Source: Linnemannia hyalina (lineage: Eukaryota; Mortierellomycota; Mortierellomycetes; Mortierellales; Mortierellaceae). Taken from it: 64,000 bases of DNA. The stretch lies in the NCBI GenBank assembly GCA_019671135.1, contig JAHRHY010000025.1, forward strand, positions 434,001 through 498,000, written 5' to 3'. The stretch's first letter is position 1; each line of letters starts with the position of its first letter. The position numbers and the translations under genes are program-made. The notes beneath the pieces are model-generated. The model did not search any database. It worked only from the letters and a program-made list of their open reading frames with translations, and was not told the DNA's origin. Shown here piece after piece: positions 10,890 through 22,179 of the stretch.

Positions 10890-13029
10890 ATGTCCATGAA
10901 CTCGCACTCCACCTTCCGGTCCACCATCTCAACCTGCCTCACCAAGTCATCCAAACACTGGGCACAATGACGACAACAATTATATCTCTTCCCAGCGAAA
11001 CCGCAAGCGGGACAGGTCTTTGGCCTTCTTCAGGTCGTCCAGTCGAGAGCACAAGGCCAAGAATTCCAGTGCTACCAGTCCCAAGTCCTCTATCAAAGGA
11101 GCCTCGGCTGCCAGTACTGAGCTGCCTGCTCATCACCTTTCCACTGTCAGCACCCCTGAGAGTATTGGCATTGAACAAGCGGTGGTGGAGACCGCTGTCA
11201 TGAGCTCTCCCTCCGATGTTCGCCACTCCTTTGGCAGCACCTCAGGGATTGATAGCATCGACCATGCGGAATCTGCCACCGTCGTCAAGGGCCCTTCCTT
11301 CAATGTTCTTCCCTCGAAGTCGCTGACCAAACCTAGCTTGGACGTCTTCTCACAGAACGTCAATGCGCCTGCCGTACGCATCCCCTTTCCCACATTTGGC
11401 GCTCGCATCGACACCACCCCTCAGCTTGCCATGTGCATCGGCTTGCTTTCTGAGGTTCACAACACTATCGACCAGCAACAGGATCCTTCTCAAGACTTGT
11501 CATCCGACACTGCTGCTCGCCTGGCCTGGGTCGAGGCTATGAAGCAAGATCCTACTGAACGAGAACGAATCTTGTGGCTAGGAACTCGTATGGTTGACGA
11601 GTTTGCCAAGGACGCCTTTAAGGACTCGACCGAGATTGCCGAGATGGCCCTCATTGGCCCTGTCATGGACATGGAGCATTACCGCGGCTTACTTTCCAGC
11701 ATCATCGCATCGTTTGACCATTCTACGATTTTGAGTGTCGATCTCCTCCAGGGTCTCGTGCAGTTAGTGCAGTCTGCACCCCCTGAATCTCTCCTCTCTG
11801 ACGACCTGGTCAAGATTCTTCGTTTACTCCGGCTTCGACTGCAGGACACTCATCAGCAATCGACTGTCCACCCTTACCATCTCACGTTGGCTCTCTCGAG
11901 GGTGCTTGATGTCATGGCAGACCACAAGGTCAAGGACCTGAGCCGCGTGGAGGAGCACGAGCCCTTGTCCGGAGTCTTGTCTAGCTTGACGGGTAGCTCA
12001 GACCCCTACCTGATGTACCAGGCTTGCTATGCGTTTCAGGCACTACAGTATGTGCCTGATGATGAGACTGTGCTCCAGGCGGTTCTCCGACAGTCTATTG
12101 GTGTTGCAGGTGGGGTGGTCAAGATTTCGGCAGTGATGAAGCTGGATCTTGGCGCAGTTCTTGAAGGACTTGGCATGTTACAGGAGGTGGTTGACAGCAC
12201 GGTCGAAATTGCTGGTGCTGTGTACGAAGGGTTTTGCTCGCTGAAGGAGAGTGGCCGAGGTGTCTTCGAGAGTCTGAAAGAAGGATATGGATCTGGCAAG
12301 AAACGTCCTTGGTATGCCGCCGTACGTGCTGCTCATGCTCTTGCTCAAGCTGGTCAGCTGCAGGATCTCAACCGTCTGATCTGTGTGGTACCTTGTCGCT
12401 GTGATCCCCTATTCCAATGGGGAGTCTGCCAGATACTGGACGAGATTGCATCTGATGATATCTGGGATCCCCCTGTTCGCCAGCAAGCCGTTGAGCTCCT
12501 TGGTGATCTGTTCCAGAACGATCCCTTGTGGGGTGAAGATGAAAGCGTCAGGACGTGGATGTTGAATATCAGTGGCCAACTCGGTGCCGTCGGTGAGGCA
12601 GCTGTTAGCAGCAGCGCTATTACCTTGGTGAAGGAACTTCAGCAAGATCAACCCGCCACCACCAAGCTTCCTTACCCGCTGAGGAACAGACTTCCTTTGC
12701 CCTCGTCCTCACCAACACTCGTCAAAGTTCACAAGATCCCGCCACTCGAGCGCGAATTGCATCGGCTCCGCATGTTGAGGTTGAAGCAGAGCCACCAAGG
12801 CGTCTACATCCCGCCTATGGCCAAGTCTAGTCTGCAGGCCAAAGATGAGGACATGTTCTTGCTGATGGAGAAGATGCAAGAGTTCTTGGCTGGTGAGCGA
12901 CAAGTGATGCTGGTGCTTGGTGACTCTGGTGCCGGAAAGTCGACATTCAACCGCCATCTCGAGCATCGTCTCTGGACCGACTACAAGCCAGGCGACCCTA
13001 TACCTCTCTTCATCAATCTCCTACGCTGA
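10890..13029 (+). pseudogene. Truncated STAND/NLR-like gene (ARM-type N-terminus plus P-loop)
   Basis: This resembles the large NACHT/STAND proteins expanded in Mortierella, which place an alpha-helical ARM-like region before a P-loop ATPase and C-terminal repeats. An ATG at 10890 (MSMNSHS) is followed by a one-base frame change near 10905. The frame carrying the conserved protein (from about 10906) has an in-frame TGA (10897-10899) just upstream and no early ATG. From there about 700 codons are open. They include NRKRDRSLAFFRSSSREHK near the N-terminus and MAKSSLQAKDED before the Walker A motif GDSGAGKST (around 12925). The frame ends at TGA 13027-13029, right after GDPIPLFINLLR. The rest of the ATPase, including Walker B, and all C-terminal repeats are missing, and sequence after 13030 does not resume them. 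A short product could be made only from an internal start or if the 5' frameshift is a sequencing error. Confidence 0.75.
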
Positions 13030-14309
13030 TGGTACCAGGATATATGAACCATTTTGTCTCGTTGGATGTCATCTTTTTATAGCTGGGGCCGCGAGTATTC
13101 TCATGGGATCACGGCATATTATGGGATCGCGACAGATGATGGGATGGCAGGAAAATGGTACCGAGGGAAACCATGTACCCTCTCAAAATGATGGCACACT
13201 TATGGGATACCACTGAGCTTTCTTTTAATTGTAGCATACTCGGCCCTTCTTTATGCCATCATGTCGGCCATTCTTTACACTACGGCATTTTATCGGCCTT
13301 TTTTATAAGTGCGATACTATGTTGCTCTTATCTTTTACCTATGGCCACCTAACCAATTGGGTTGGGGCATCCTTGGGCCTTTGGTGAATGTCGTTCTGAG
13401 GCACTCCGTTCCATTGTGATCTTGCTATTTTGAAACTGTACCCACCTGAGGCGGGGGGCAACCGAGCCTATGCTGAGACTCATGCTGAGGTTTGTGGCAT
13501 TTTCCTTTATCGTCCTTTCTTTACCTATAGTGACATTACTGAGGGTAAGATGGATTAGAGCACATAGGTGCTCAAGTAATTGAGAGATGTAAATGAGACG
13601 AAGCATTGACCACCAGTGATGAAAGGGAAAAAATCAATCTGCTGCCCCTGCATCAAATCCTCTCAGTAACTCCAATTGGTCCACTACCTTATTTTATCTC
13701 AACAAGCAATGTAGGCGACCAGAGGTCTCTCATCGCCTCGGTTAATAGCCATTGTTAATCGTAAGCCCACTTTTTTTTTTTTTTTTTTTTTTGGGAAGAC
13801 GTGGGGAGTTTATGACAATGATAGACACCATGTGAACAATTGCCTGGGAAGCGAAATAAATTGGGGGTTAGTACTTCTCGCCATGGGAAGAATCTTTCGG
13901 CATTTGCTTAATGGATGGCTCAACGGCGTTGGTAATTATTCACCATCGAGATATGAATGATGTCTTTTGTGACACGCCAAATGAATGTCGTTTCTGTGTA
14001 ATGTGAGAGAGTGGCAATTCTTAATTTTCCGTTAGCTCCTTTTCCAGCCAGTAGACGAGGAGACGGACCTTACACGGTTATTTTAGAGTGGAGCTGATAA
14101 CCATATGTGACACGTTTCCTAGCGATGCAGGAGGCCAAAGAACGTGTCACATTGGAACTATATAGCAATGGACACACTCGCTCGTTTTTTTTGTTCCTCA
14201 TTCCCATTATCCACTTCCTCCTCTTCACTCTCTCCTACACGCTCCTCTCTCCTTCTACACTCTCTACTACACTCTACACCCACAACAACAACAAAAAAAC
14301 AAGACCAAG
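13030..14309. other. Spacer with degenerate repeats and a poly-T tract
   Basis: Immediately after the truncated STAND gene, 13095-13215 repeats ATGGGAT-type words and GGTACC. From 13230 to 13300 CGGC and TTCTTTA words recur, suggesting decayed repeat DNA at the break. A 22-base poly-T lies at 13771-13792. The last 200 bases are the pyrimidine-rich leader of the OYE pseudogene. No gene is supported. Confidence 0.45.
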
Positions 14310-15699
14310 ATGCCTTCCTCCCAGTCCACCACCGCCGCCCCCGTCAACTCGATCTACGAGCCAATCGCATCATCCAAGAACCGGCTCATCTACCCTCAAG
14401 AAAACTACTACATCGAATAACCCGCCACCCCAGGAGTCTACCCCGGTCCCGTCGACGCCTCCCTCCCTAATGCTCCCTCTGCCGACAACATCCCCCCCCC
14501 TCTTCCAGCCCTTCACCATCAAGGACCTAACTATCCCCAACCGCATCGTCGTCACCCCCATGTGCATATACTCCTCTTTGGATGGACTCTTCACTAACTT
14601 TCATCTCGCTAGTATTGGATCCTTTGCAATCAATGGAGTGGGTCTGATTATCCAGGAGGCCACAGCTGTGCTACCTAATGGACGGATTACTCCTGGGTGT
14701 GCGGGTCTGTGGGATGATGCGCAAGTGTTCAAGTTGAAGGAGATTGTAGACTTTGTGCACATCCAGGGAGGCAAGGTTGGCATTCAGCTTGCCCATGCCG
14801 GTCGCAAGGTAACGCTTATGTTTCGTTGATAGATGATATGCTCCTCTATTTTATGGCCATCGTTTTGAACAATGACACTAACACTGACACTCCTACTCTC
14901 TTTTTTATGATACTTCTAACAGGCGTCAGCTGGCGCACCATACACAAAGTACCCCGAGTCAGCTTTCTAGCCCGAAGACGTGATCGCCCCCTCAGGCGGC
15001 GCACATCTCCAATGGGACAAGCACCACCGTGCCCCCTGCGAGTTGTCCTTCGCCGAGATTCAACAGGTCATTGACGCCTTTGGTGCTGCTGCCGCCCGTG
15101 CAGCCCGCGCAGGAATGGACACTGTCGAGATCCATGGTGCACACGGATACCTTATCCATAACTTCTTGTCTCCCCTCACCAACCAGCGTACAGACCATTA
15201 TGGTGGCTCTCTTGAGAACCGGGCTCGGTTCTTGTTGGAGGTAGTCGAGGCTGTGAGGGCTAACTTCCCAGCTGAGAAGCCTATCTTCTTGAGAGTCTCG
15301 GCTTCGGATTTGGTGGAGGTTGAAGGGATTGAGGACTCGTGGGAGGCTGAGCATACGATTCAGATTGCCAAGTGGGTCCGTGATGCTGGTGTTGATGTCC
15401 TTCACGTCTCCTCGGGCGGCAACACTTCCCAGCAAAAGATCCTCACCTCTCCCGGGTACCAGGTTCCTTTCGCCGAGCAGATCAATTGTGCGGTCCCAGG
15501 GTTGGCAGTTGTTGCGGCCGGGTTTATCTTGGATGGTCCTCAGGCGGAGGAGGTGTTGAAGAGTGAGAAGGCAGATTTTGTGGCTGCTGGAAGGACATTC
15601 TGGAGACATCCCAACTTTGCGTTGGGTGCTGCTAGGGAGTTGAATGTCAAGGCTGCGTTCTCGCAGCAGTACTCTCGTGGCCGTACTATTCACAGTTAA
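14310..15699 (+). pseudogene. Old Yellow Enzyme (YqjM-type NADH:flavin oxidoreductase), inactivated
   Basis: An FMN-dependent ene-reductase of the OYE/YqjM class, with a TIM-barrel fold. Recognisable blocks are FQPFTIKDLTIPNRIVVTPM and CIYSS near the N-terminus; GVGLIIQEATAV; IQLAHAGRK, broken by intron 14809-14922; the catalytic-loop motif EIHGAHGYLIHNFLSP with TNQRTDHYGGS; LHVSSGGN; and the FMN phosphate-binding end FVAAGRTFWRHP. Three lesions disable it. TAA at 14418-14420 interrupts YYIE/PATPGVYPG. One extra C in the run 14492-14500 shifts the frame before FQPF. TAG at 14968-14970 lies in the second exon where Trp is expected. Everything downstream to the TAA at 15697-15699 is intact, so decay looks recent. 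Sequencing error could explain the C-run indel but is less likely for two stops. It is convergent with the ABCG gene. Confidence 0.8.
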
Positions 15700-16344
15700 G
15701 ACTTGCTTCTTTTTTCTCTTCTTTTTTATTTCTCTTTCAGCCTCTTTGACATACCCACCCTCTTTTTTTTCGGTAGTTAGCTAGCTTTTACTTTGCATAT
15801 ATAATCATTCATCAATCTCAATAAACCGTCTAGATACTTCTTCATAAGAAAAAGGCACTGTTTGATTTGCTTTTACTTCAAGAACAAAAAATACATGTTA
15901 CCCACACTATGAAGAAGCTGACTTTGACTCCGAAAACATGATCTCGCGCATTCTGAATCACGAAGACCAGCGTTTTCACTCATTGTGTCCTCTGAAAACA
16001 TGCAAGCATATGCATCTAGTACCCACTTTGCATGTCGCCCTCTTTTCTTCTCCTTTCTCGTCCTTTTTTCTTATATTCTCTTTGTGTCTTCTTCTCTTCA
16101 CACTTTCCTCCAAATCATTACGGGATCCAGATGAAGAATTCACGCGATGGATGAAGAAGACCGGCCGTGTCTTTTTATTGCCACGAATACTTCTGTGTGT
16201 GTGATCATTTTCATCATTAGTATTGTCGGCGCGGATCATTAATTCGAGCAATGCCATTGTGGTCCGATTGTGTGAATCTTCCTGGCGTGCAGGATTATTA
16301 AAATTAAAAGAGTATAGAAAAAGTTGGGGGGGGGATATGCTAAT
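15700..16344. other. 3' spacer between OYE pseudogene and ABCG gene
   Basis: T-rich tracts just after the OYE stop and an AATAAA at about 15829 look like 3' untranslated sequence. The remainder has no coding evidence. Confidence 0.4.
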
Positions 16345-19300
16345 CTACTTTTGCTTGGCTCTATCCTTGAGTTTGAAACAGATGAACGCCAACACATGCC
16401 ATCCAAGCAGGATACACGCCATCGCCTGGAAGCACCACCAGAACTGGCCCAACTCGTATGTATGCGCCAAGGGTTGACTCTCAATCTCTTGCCAAGGTCT
16501 CGCCTGCACCTCCTTCAAGTAGATCGCCTCGATCGCATACCGAGGCGCCGAGATGACCCAGATCCAGGAGGCGGCCTTGTATCCTGCCGAGGCACCGTTG
16601 TCCATCACGTCCGCCAGATCGGGAGCATCTCCCGAAAAGACAATCGCCCAGGCCAGGGTGAATCCTGTGCCGACCAATGCCACACGCGTTTGTGGGACCA
16701 GCGCTGAGAGCAAGTAGCCCATCGCAAAGGCGACGGCGTAGAGCATGATGATGATGAAGAGGAGGTAGACGTAGTTGGACCGCTCGTTGAAGAATATGAT
16801 CAACGAGATCGAAAACATGAGGCCGGCGAGGATAATCCGGGGGATGTCAGCAATGACCTTGGCCAGGTAGTACGGGAGTGTCAAGAGCCCTGATGACTTT
16901 TCGCGCCAGTAGACAATCTTTTCGTTTCCAAACGTCATCGCACCGACAGATATACCTGCGAAACAGACACCGAGGGCGATAAAGACACCAACTTCTGTCA
17001 AGTGATCCGTGGGCTTGGAGCAGGTATACTTGAGTTGAAAGGGAGTCATTGCACAGACCAGGTCAGGTTGACTTCCAACATAGTCAAACTTGGATGCAGC
17101 AATTGAAATAAACATGCCGCATCCCAGATGGAGCAACTGGTCGTACAGGAACTGGCGCCGGCTGCGATAGATCTGTAGACGAGCACGCGAGAGACAGAGC
17201 CAGAACATCATAAAGGGCGAGGCGGTGTTGCGAATGGGATCCTTGCGCTTGAGGAAGAGGCCCAGGACGGTCTCTTTGGTCTCGGCAAAAACTCCGCTCC
17301 ACCACATGCGGCTGTCGATAAAAAAGATGCGAATAGTCCTCTGAAGGGTCTCGAACCAGGTGAGGTGCTCAGGCAGGGGTGGCGAGTCGTACATGGAGTG
17401 AAAGTCAGAGATGGCCATTGAGGCACGAGGGGTCGAGACACCTGATCGTGGTGCGGATGGCGATGACCCCTGTGCCATGGAGACGCTCTTTTGGCGACCG
17501 TGCCCCTTGTTGAGGTTGGAAGTTGAGGCTGCTGATGGGTGGAGGGTCGATGGCGATGAGGATGCAGAGGCAAGTTTGTCGTTCAGAGTAGTCATGGCCA
17601 ATGTCTCTGGATGGCTGTGTTGATGGAATGACATGGCGGATTCATTCATGCTTGCATATGCTGAAGTCCTGGCAAGGGGGTTTGGCGACGTAGGGCGGGT
17701 ATTGTGAGGCGATGGGTGCTTGTAATCGACTCCTGATTTACTGTCAGCATAGAAGCACTGAGCGCGCTTGCAGTAGGAGTCCCAGTAGCGGTGAAGATAG
17801 AAAGGCTTGAACTTTTTGGTAATGTTGGACTTGACGTTGTTCGAAATGACATCCATGTAAAAATCCGAGGGGCTGGATTCCTTGGGGATGGGGAATCCGA
17901 TCGCAGCAAAGTAGAGAGGCGCCTCTGTTCGAGGACCGTGGTAGACCACACGACCACCATGACCAAGAAGCAAAAGATCGTCAAACTGGTCAAAAGCGAC
18001 GGGAGAGGGAGAATGAATGACAGCGGCGACAGTGAGACCCTTGCGGCGGGCAATCGACTTGAGCAATCGGCAGACATCTCCGCTTGTACTCGAGTCCAGA
18101 CCAGATGTGGGCTCATCCAAGAAGAGAATACTGGGGTCGGTAACCAATTCCATTCCAATGTTGACACGCTTCCTCTGTCCTCCAGAGATACCTCTTCTCT
18201 CTGCATCACCGACAACAGAGTCCATAACAGAGTTCAAACCCAAAAAGTCGACAATCTCCAACACCTTCTCTGTCATCTGTGACCTCTTGAGGTTGGCGGG
18301 GAGGCGCATGTACGCCGAGTGAAGAAGAATGTCGTCCACTGTCAGCTCACGCATCATAATATCCTCCTGCGGGACATATCCAATCAGCTTACGGTAGTGG
18401 CTCAGGTCTTCTTCTTGTCCGTTGATTAGAATGCGACCTTCGTCCTTAGGGATTTTGGAGGTCAACATGGAGATGAGCGTGGTCTTGCCAGATCCTGAAG
18501 GTCCCATAATGGCACATGTACGTCCATTTCTTAGAACACCCGACACATTCTATTCCACGAATGAAAAAAATGTGTGAACGGTTAGCAGCTTGCTCTAATT
18601 CTGGGTGTACTTGATAACGAAGAACAATGGCTCATGTGCTAGAAGTATTTCATACCTGGAGGATCGAGGTTCCATTCGAGAGGGTGAGTCCAAGGTGCTC
18701 AAACTCAATATCAAAGGTATGAGTGACCCTGGTGATCTTTCTCTTCAAAACAGGTCGCTTTGGTTTGCCCCCGGCAGTTCCGTCCGAGTTGGGAGTCTTG
18801 TCGTCCGCTTCAATTTGGATCACTTGGTCGTTGCTCCTGGTTCCCTCACTCTCATCATCATCATCATCCTCGCGCTCCAACTCTGCCTCATCCACCATCA
18901 AAGGGTTGTCGTGCTGCAAGTTGTGGTTGTGGATCCACCGAAGGCGTTTTTCCAGGTGATGGTTCTTGACGCGCTGAAGGCGATTGTGGACCCAAAATAC
19001 GATGCAAATGGCGACGATAAAGACGAGGACAAAGATGACGAGGCCGAACTTGGATGCCGAGGAGCTTCCAGCAGGACACGATGCCAGCCAAAGACAAGAG
19101 GTCTAGAGTCAATTGAATATACAGTGTCAGTCTTGTGTTGCTGTTTCCAAAGTACTGTTCATACTACCGTATTGAGTTGATGTTGTCACTTACGCCGCCA
19201 TCGACGGATCCTGTTGGACAATAGTGGTTCTGGGGGCAGATGGTCAACGTCTTGGTGTCCTTGGAGCAGTAGTATCCTGGACAGCAATACATAGGTTGCG

Positions 19301-19922
19301 CTGTGTTGGCAGGGCAGTAGAATCCCTAACAAGCAAAAGATTGAAAGAGTTAGCACGTATGTAGCTTTGTTATTCAAAGCCCTACTTACTGTTCACTTGT
19401 GAGCGATGGTACCAAGTCAAGTAAACTTACAGGTGGGCAAGCCTGAACATGCCTGGGTGAGATGCAGTAGTTGCTAGAAGTACCAAGAAGGGAAAGGTAT
19501 GTTTTTTTGAGTTTCAACTTCTGTTGTCGACACCAAAAAAAATAATCGCAAGTAGGTCGGGGTGGTGGCTATGCTTACCCAGCTGGACATGACCAGAAAG
19601 GGGTCGAGGCGTTAATAGGAGCGAGAGGAGTCTGGACATATTTACAGGTTGGACCTTGTCCTGGCTAAGTAAGATGTTAAGTGTAACCACAAGATGGCGA
19701 GAACGGTAATAGGAGGGTCAGTTGCCGGTTTGACCACTAAGGTTTTGCTCACTACAACTCAAAGGTATGAATTGTCTGTGTTCAAGCAAAACAACAATGA
19801 TATCAACACCAACAAAACAAAGGAGACAAACTTGCCACAATGCCGGGGGCATCTGCCAGCTTCAAGAGAGCGTAGTATTCGAGGGGATCCAAGCCGCCTG
19901 CGGGAGAAGATGAGTTCGACAT
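16345..19922 (-). CDS. ABCG-family half transporter with Cys-rich ectodomain
   Basis: Predicted ATP-driven membrane exporter of the White/ABCG family, related in layout to fungal Adp1 and plant ABCG24/28. Exons 19922-19832, 19660-19579, 19473-19431, 19325-19194, 19102-18656 and 18549-16345 join in frame to 999 residues. The N-terminal 165 residues carry CxxGxYC-type repeats (SCPAGNYC, CPPGFYC, CCPGYYC, NHYCPTG), then one membrane segment (FGLVIFVLVFIVAICIVFW). An acidic linker leads to the ATPase: Walker A GPSGSGKT (about 281), signature ISGGQ (386-390), Walker B LFLDEPTSGLD, and the H-loop histidine in VIHSPS. A Ser/Thr-rich insert follows, then a C-terminal membrane domain with about six segments. 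Exon 1 uses a less usual GTTTGT donor. The frame stays open about 130 bases upstream of the chosen ATG and no signal peptide is seen, so a further 5' exon is possible. The substrate is unknown. Confidence 0.88.
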
Positions 19923-22179
19923 TGTCGGAGAGCGATCCTCTTTATTACCAGGGGAAGAATGTGGAGAGGTGTCGCGTGCGGGTGTAGGGCGGTCGGGGTT
20001 GGGACTGGTAGCTGTTCCTGAGACCTTTAAGACCGTTGTGCTGATTCTCGGCTACTCTTTGTTGGTTTGAGGGAGGTGAGAGTGGAGTGATTAGAGAGGT
20101 GTCATGGAGGGAGGGAATGGGTGCAAGGAGATTTGGGTTCTTCTTGGCTGCAATGAAGAATGGAGGGATGGGAGAAAGACGATTTAGTGATGAGTAAAGA
20201 GAAGAAAAGGAACAGAAAAAGTGGGCGGAGAGAAAGGGAAGAGGGAGGCAGCCGTTTTTATTTGAGTGTCCGTTGTCTGTTCAGTTCAGGCACGAGCAAC
20301 TGATGGTACCTCTGAAGGAGTGATAGTCCACATACATATGTTTCTGTTCTTATTTTCTCCAGCACTCACCCACACCACTCATGCCTTCAGCAACCAACAA
20401 CCGAACTCAGCTGTTAATCCCCCCCTCTTCTCAGTATGCTCTCGCAATGTGCCAGTGGACCCAAACGGTTAAAAAAGAGCGTAATCATGCTTATTGAGAG
20501 CCTCTTTTCTTCTCCTTCTCACACTCCTCTACCTTTTAGCCAGTCTTAGGTACATCCGCATATGTACCTTATTTTTAACACCTTGTTGAATGCTTGATTT
20601 GACTGAATTGTCTTTTTACGTAGTCATGCCTTTGCCAAATACCAATTGACAATTGTGGTCGCGTCCGCCATGATTATTATTGTGTCCTTTTGTTCTCAAA
20701 GAATAAGTGAGGGAGAGGATGGGACAATGAGACGCAGAAAAGAGATAGAAATAGAGAGAGGAATGCAGCTCATTAACCACGGCTCGATCGGTGTTCATTC
20801 AAATCAATTTGAAGACGGGTAAAATATAATTGAAATGGCGTGTGCCCCCGTGTGCGACAGGCATGTGAAATATTTTTTGTTTGTCCAACCTTAGTCAGGC
20901 GAATGAGGAGAAAAAGTCCGACCCTTTCCTTTCCTTGCCTTGCTCCTTGAACTTGAAGTAGAAGTAGAAGTAGGGCTGACATGCCAGCATCCACGCAAGT
21001 CTTTATTCTTTTTTTTTCTATCCGGTTGCACAGTCCATGATCCATGCGGATGAATTTACTCCCCTTCCTATCCGTCTTCGTTGACTATGATCTCATCCGC
21101 TCATGCAACCAGTATCCGATCCATGCTTGGCGTCTGCAGACTCGTTAACCATTTCATCATCCTTTCGGTTCTGCCATATCCACATGCCTCTTACGTGTTC
21201 ATTGAAGCGAGAACTATCCCTGTTTTGTTGGTGTACGATATAATCGGGCTTCAATTGCATCGTTTGGAAGGAAGGAACAGAAGAGACGAGGGTGCGCTAC
21301 CGAATATGAAAAGGTAGCTCCACCGACTCAAATAACGGATGTGACTCGCAAAAGGGGAGCGAGCGCTTACATCACTTTTTCGTTTCATTTCCAACACTCA
21401 CTCAGCTTGGAAACAAACAGGACAAGAAACAAGACGTATCAACAAGGACCAGGAACACTCATTCAATCACCAGGAAGCATCTTGATTATTCTGATCACCA
21501 CGGGGAAGGTCGCAGCGGATGTAATTACATGAATCATTGCACAAACAACAAAACCAGGGCTCAATGGCCGACAGCCAAGCCTCCGTCAACTTTCGCTTCC
21601 ATCAGCACCAAACAGCTCCTTGCATCCCGCTGGTCATTCACCAACTCCCTTCGACCACCCCTCCAGTAGCCTAAATCTTTGTACGTTCACACTGTCACTC
21701 GTTCAACCCAGGGTTCACTCCTCAAACTTTCACTCATACCCTCAGACAATGGAAGACGGACGAAAATAAGACGGGCGAACTTTGTAAGAGTGTGCATACC
21801 AAAGTGAACGTTGGCGCGATTTTCTGTTAGCCCTGCAGGAACAACATAGCAGTGGCACCGAATTGCACCCAGAAGAGGAAATACAACAGAGGCAGAGCAA
21901 TCGAGATAGTGGGATGGTTCTGAAGACTAGCCGTCGCGAGTGCAACTATCTAGCGCGTGTCAGTAAGCGGGGGACACCTCCAGGAGGCAACGTCAAGAAC
22001 CAGGAGACAACTCGGATAGTGCACCTGACAGGGAAGATTAAAACAAGGACAGCACCAAACTCGAATATAAAGGATACACCTTCATCTCCTTTTGTGTGTG
22101 TGTCGTTTCGACCTGCAAGGTTAAATCTATCATGGTTCCTTGAACAAGAGAAGGAAAAGGGAAGTATAATTTATTATGG
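19923..22179. other. Spacer between ABCG gene and monooxygenase array
   Basis: About 2.3 kb. The ABCG promoter and possibly a 5' exon lie at the left end (the reading frame is open on the minus strand to about 20055, encoding a Ser/Thr/Pro-rich stretch). The right end is the 3' flank of the first monooxygenase. No other gene, RNA or repeat stood out. Confidence 0.4.

Noticed and set aside
14992..15693. 233-codon antisense ORF opposite the OYE gene
   Set aside because: Mirror of GC-rich coding sequence on the plus strand, which carries the OYE motifs.
14310..15699. Stop-codon reassignment or programmed frameshift in the OYE gene
   Set aside because: Other genes in the window end normally at TAA and TAG, and three independent lesions fit pseudogene decay better.
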